From an uncultured Eubacteriales bacterium (lineage in GTDB: Bacteria; Bacillota; Clostridia; UBA1381; UBA9506), in NCBI GenBank assembly GCA_900545185.1, contig UQYH01000044.1:1-17766 (forward strand): a stretch of DNA of 17,766 bases, in the 5' to 3' direction. A model generated the notes under the pieces. It saw nothing but the letters and a program-made list of their open reading frames with translations, made no database searches and was not told the origin of the DNA. A program made the translations under genes and the position numbers. This document shows, one piece after another, positions 16,228 to 17,766 of the stretch; the stretch's first letter is position 1, and every line of letters starts with the position of its first letter.

Positions 16228-16256
16228 TGCATAAACAATTTCTAAGTCATCTTTCT

Positions 16257-16976
16257 TTAGCTTTCTTGGCAGTGCGGTGTCAGCTCACTGCGAAGCTTTA
16301 GCAAAATCTTTTTTTCCAAGCGTGAAATTTGCACCTGAGATATGCCAAAGCGTGCAGCCACCTTTGCCTGTGTTTCTTCTTTTATGTAGCGCAAATATAA
16401 AATGCCCCGTTCGCGCTTGGGCAGTGTATGGATGATGTTTTGCAGGGTGATTTGCGTCACCAGGCTATCCGCGTTATCTTCACTGCGGACGGTGTCTCGG
16501 AGTGTGGTGTCACCGTCCCCCAAAGGCTCGTCCAAAGAGGCAGGCGGCGTAACAGCCGAAAGTGCAAGGCTCAGTTCTTCGGTAGGCATTTTCAGCACTT
16601 CGGCTATTTCGGAAAGTGTCGGTTCGCGCCCCGTTTGCTCCGTCAGCATGCGCCTTGCCTGTGCCGCCTTGGCAGCTGATTGTTTATACGAACGGCTGAC
16701 TTTAATGGGGCCGTCATCACGCAAAACACGCAAAATTTCACCCATCATCATAGGAACGGCATATGTTGAAAAGCTGTTGCCGCGCGTTGTATCAAATCCA
16801 TCTGCCGCCTTTAACAAGCCGATTGCGGCAAGCTGAAACATATCATCTTCTTCTAGGCTGCGTCCCTTAAACCGATTCACAACCATGTGAATTAAGCCGA
16901 TATTGCTTTGAATCAACGCATCCCGTGCTGCCTTATCGCCCGCTGCGCAGCGCGTGTATAATTCATTATCCTTCAT
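16257..16976 (-). CDS. sigF: RNA polymerase sporulation sigma factor F
   Basis: Sigma F directs the first forespore-specific transcription after asymmetric division. The 239-aa protein has sigma-70 region 2 (NIGLIHMVVNRFKGRSLEEDDMFQLAAIGLLKA, then FSTYAVPMMMGEILRVLRDDGPIKVSRS, about 25-96), region 3 (PTLSEIAEVLKMPTEEL), and region 4 with the helix-turn-helix ETQAKVAARFGISQVQISRLEKKIL near 201-225. Sigma F, G and B are similar; its place directly after spoIIAB identifies it as sigma F. An ATG two codons upstream (16982) touches the ribosome site, so I place the start at 16976. It is the last gene of the operon and is followed by a strong terminator, so no spoVA genes are attached here. Confidence 0.96.
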   Translation of the reverse strand: MKDNELYTRCAAGDKAARDALIQSNIGLIHMVVNRFKGRSLEEDDMFQLAAIGLLKAADGFDTTRGNSFSTYAVPMMMGEILRVLRDDGPIKVSRSYKQSAAKAAQARRMLTEQTGREPTLSEIAEVLKMPTEELSLALSAVTPPASLDEPLGDGDTTLRDTVRSEDNADSLVTQITLQNIIHTLPKRERGILYLRYIKEETQAKVAARFGISQVQISRLEKKILLKLRSELTPHCQES

Positions 16977-16982
16977 AAGCAT

Positions 16983-16989
16983 CCACCTT
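16983..16989 (-). promoter_or_regulatory. Shine-Dalgarno that sets the sigF start
   Basis: AAGGTGG on the minus strand directly abuts the ATG at 16982 but leaves 6 bases before the ATG at 16976, so the downstream start is preferred. Confidence 0.6.
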
Positions 16990-16994
16990 AATGC

Positions 16995-17441
16995 CTAACA
17001 AGCGGATGTTCCGATTTGCTTCGTGAGCGTTACCGTTGTACCTTGACCGGGGGCAGAGGTGACTTCCATGGAATCCATAAAGGTTTCCATCACCGTAAAG
17101 CCCATACCGGAGCGTTCCGCATCGTCCGATTTGGTGTAAAGCGGCTGTGTGGCCAGGGCGATGTCTTCAATACCGCGCCCGTCATCATGAATCGTGACTG
17201 TTACGGTTTGCGATTCCGGTGCCGTTTCTACTGTACATTCGATTGTAATCATGCCGTTCGGATGTCCGTACCCATGTACAACAGCGTTTGTAACAGCTTC
17301 CGAAACAGCGGTTTTAATATCTGCCAGCTCCTCAAGCGTTGGGTCAAGCTGCGCCACAAAGGCGGCAACAGAGCCGCGCGCAAACCCTTCGTTAACGGAT
17401 TTGCTTAAAAATTCCAGCTTCATTTTATTTGTATTCACCAT
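16995..17441 (-). CDS. spoIIAB: Anti-sigma F factor, serine kinase
   Basis: SpoIIAB holds sigma F inactive and phosphorylates SpoIIAA with ATP. The 148-aa protein (B. subtilis 146) is a GHKL-type kinase. The opening KMKLEFLSKSVNEGFARGSVAAFVAQLDPT is diagnostic. The N box is EAVTNAVVHGY (E48, N52), the ATP-lid region includes HDDGRGIEDI (about 85-93), and the G2 box SGMGFTVMETFMD begins at 111. R22 corresponds to the conserved N-terminal arginine in the surface that contacts SpoIIAA and sigma F. GGAGGG at 17448-17453 gives a normal 6-base spacing to the ATG. It sits between spoIIAA (2 bases away) and sigF (18 bases from the sigF start), so the operon order is the standard one. Confidence 0.97.
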   Translation of the reverse strand: MVNTNKMKLEFLSKSVNEGFARGSVAAFVAQLDPTLEELADIKTAVSEAVTNAVVHGYGHPNGMITIECTVETAPESQTVTVTIHDDGRGIEDIALATQPLYTKSDDAERSGMGFTVMETFMDSMEVTSAPGQGTTVTLTKQIGTSAC

Positions 17442-17443
17442 TG

Positions 17444-17766
17444 TTATCCCTCCTTTATATTTGTGAGCGCTTCGTCAACGGTTTTATAAACGGGTATCAG
17501 CCGTGTCAGGCCGGACAAGGCAATCAGCTTTTCAATCCGCCCGCCGCTGCAAACCAAAAACACGTTACCGCCCAAACCCTTAATGAGCTTATAGCGTCCG
17601 ATGATCATACCGATGCCGGAGCTGTCCATAAAATGAAGCGATGAAAAATCAAACACCAAATGCTTGGCTTTTTGTTCGGTGATGGCTTGTTCAATCATGC
17701 CGCGGATCTGACCGGCCGTGTGATGATCCAATTCACTGTCCAGCGCAACAATTAACGTCATTTTTT
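17444..17766 (-). CDS. spoIIAA: Anti-sigma F factor antagonist (5' end cut by window edge)
   Basis: SpoIIAA is the STAS-domain anti-anti-sigma factor; when dephosphorylated by SpoIIE it displaces sigma F from SpoIIAB. Visible motifs are SELDHHTA near the start, HLVFDFSSLHFMDSSGIGMIIGRYK with the phospho-acceptor serine in MDSSG (equivalent to B. subtilis Ser58), and the C-terminal IEKLIALSGLTRLIPVY. From the ATG at 17761 the protein has 105 aa, but alignment to the 117-aa B. subtilis protein places that methionine about 11 residues inside the usual N-terminus. The frame stays open to the edge, so the real start is probably outside the window. The operon promoter, expected to be sigma-H dependent, is also outside. 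Confidence 0.94.
   Translation of the reverse strand, partial: KMTLIVALDSELDHHTAGQIRGMIEQAITEQKAKHLVFDFSSLHFMDSSGIGMIIGRYKLIKGLGGNVFLVCSGGRIEKLIALSGLTRLIPVYKTVDEALTNIKEG

Overview
The window looks like chromosomal DNA from an endospore-forming member of the Firmicutes, most likely class Clostridia. The evidence is a canonical spoIIAA-spoIIAB-sigF operon, a GatCAB amidotransferase operon, a SpoVB/YabM-type flippase next to mazG, strong GGAGG ribosome binding sites, several GTG/TTG starts, and a clostridial BlaI/M56 sensor pair. I cannot name genus or species from sequence alone. I see no tRNA or rRNA gene, insertion sequence, phage gene or CRISPR array.

Region 1 (about 1-13760, + strand) is a dense unidirectional run of eleven genes: dxs, a U32/TrhP-like tRNA hydroxylation protein, a DUF624 membrane protein, a HAD phosphatase, a DUF1015 protein, gatC, gatA, gatB, a cysteine-rich YkgJ-like protein, mnmE and a MurJ/SpoVB-type flippase, closed by mazG as the twelfth. 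The largest gap is 95 bases and I see no internal terminator, so much of it may be co-transcribed. Several products meet at tRNA: TrhP and MnmE both modify wobble U34, and GatCAB makes Gln-tRNA(Gln) and/or Asn-tRNA(Asn). The others serve isoprenoid supply (Dxs), lipid-linked precursor flipping, and clean-up of phosphorylated metabolites or nucleotides (HAD phosphatase, MazG). A perfect 20-bp hairpin at 13760-13807 ends the run and probably also terminates the convergent genes.

Region 2 (about 13812-16160, - strand) is a two-gene sensor/repressor cassette: a BlaI/MecI repressor and an M56 (BlaR1/MecR1-like) membrane metalloprotease. Its extracellular sensor is a copper-amine-oxidase-N-like segment plus a DUF4829-like domain, not a penicillin-binding domain. 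Upstream of blaI is a consensus promoter (TTGACA, 17 bp, TAGAAT) overlapped by two near-identical 14-base imperfect palindromes, which look like autoregulatory operators. The sensor part is clearly more AT-rich than its surroundings, which suggests a separate origin. No target gene lies beside it. This is the most interesting part of the window.

Region 3 (about 16188 to the end, - strand) is the spoIIA operon, which controls forespore-specific sigma F: anti-anti-sigma SpoIIAA (cut by the window edge), anti-sigma kinase SpoIIAB, and sigma F, followed by a strong terminator. The rest of the window is conventional core metabolism and translation.
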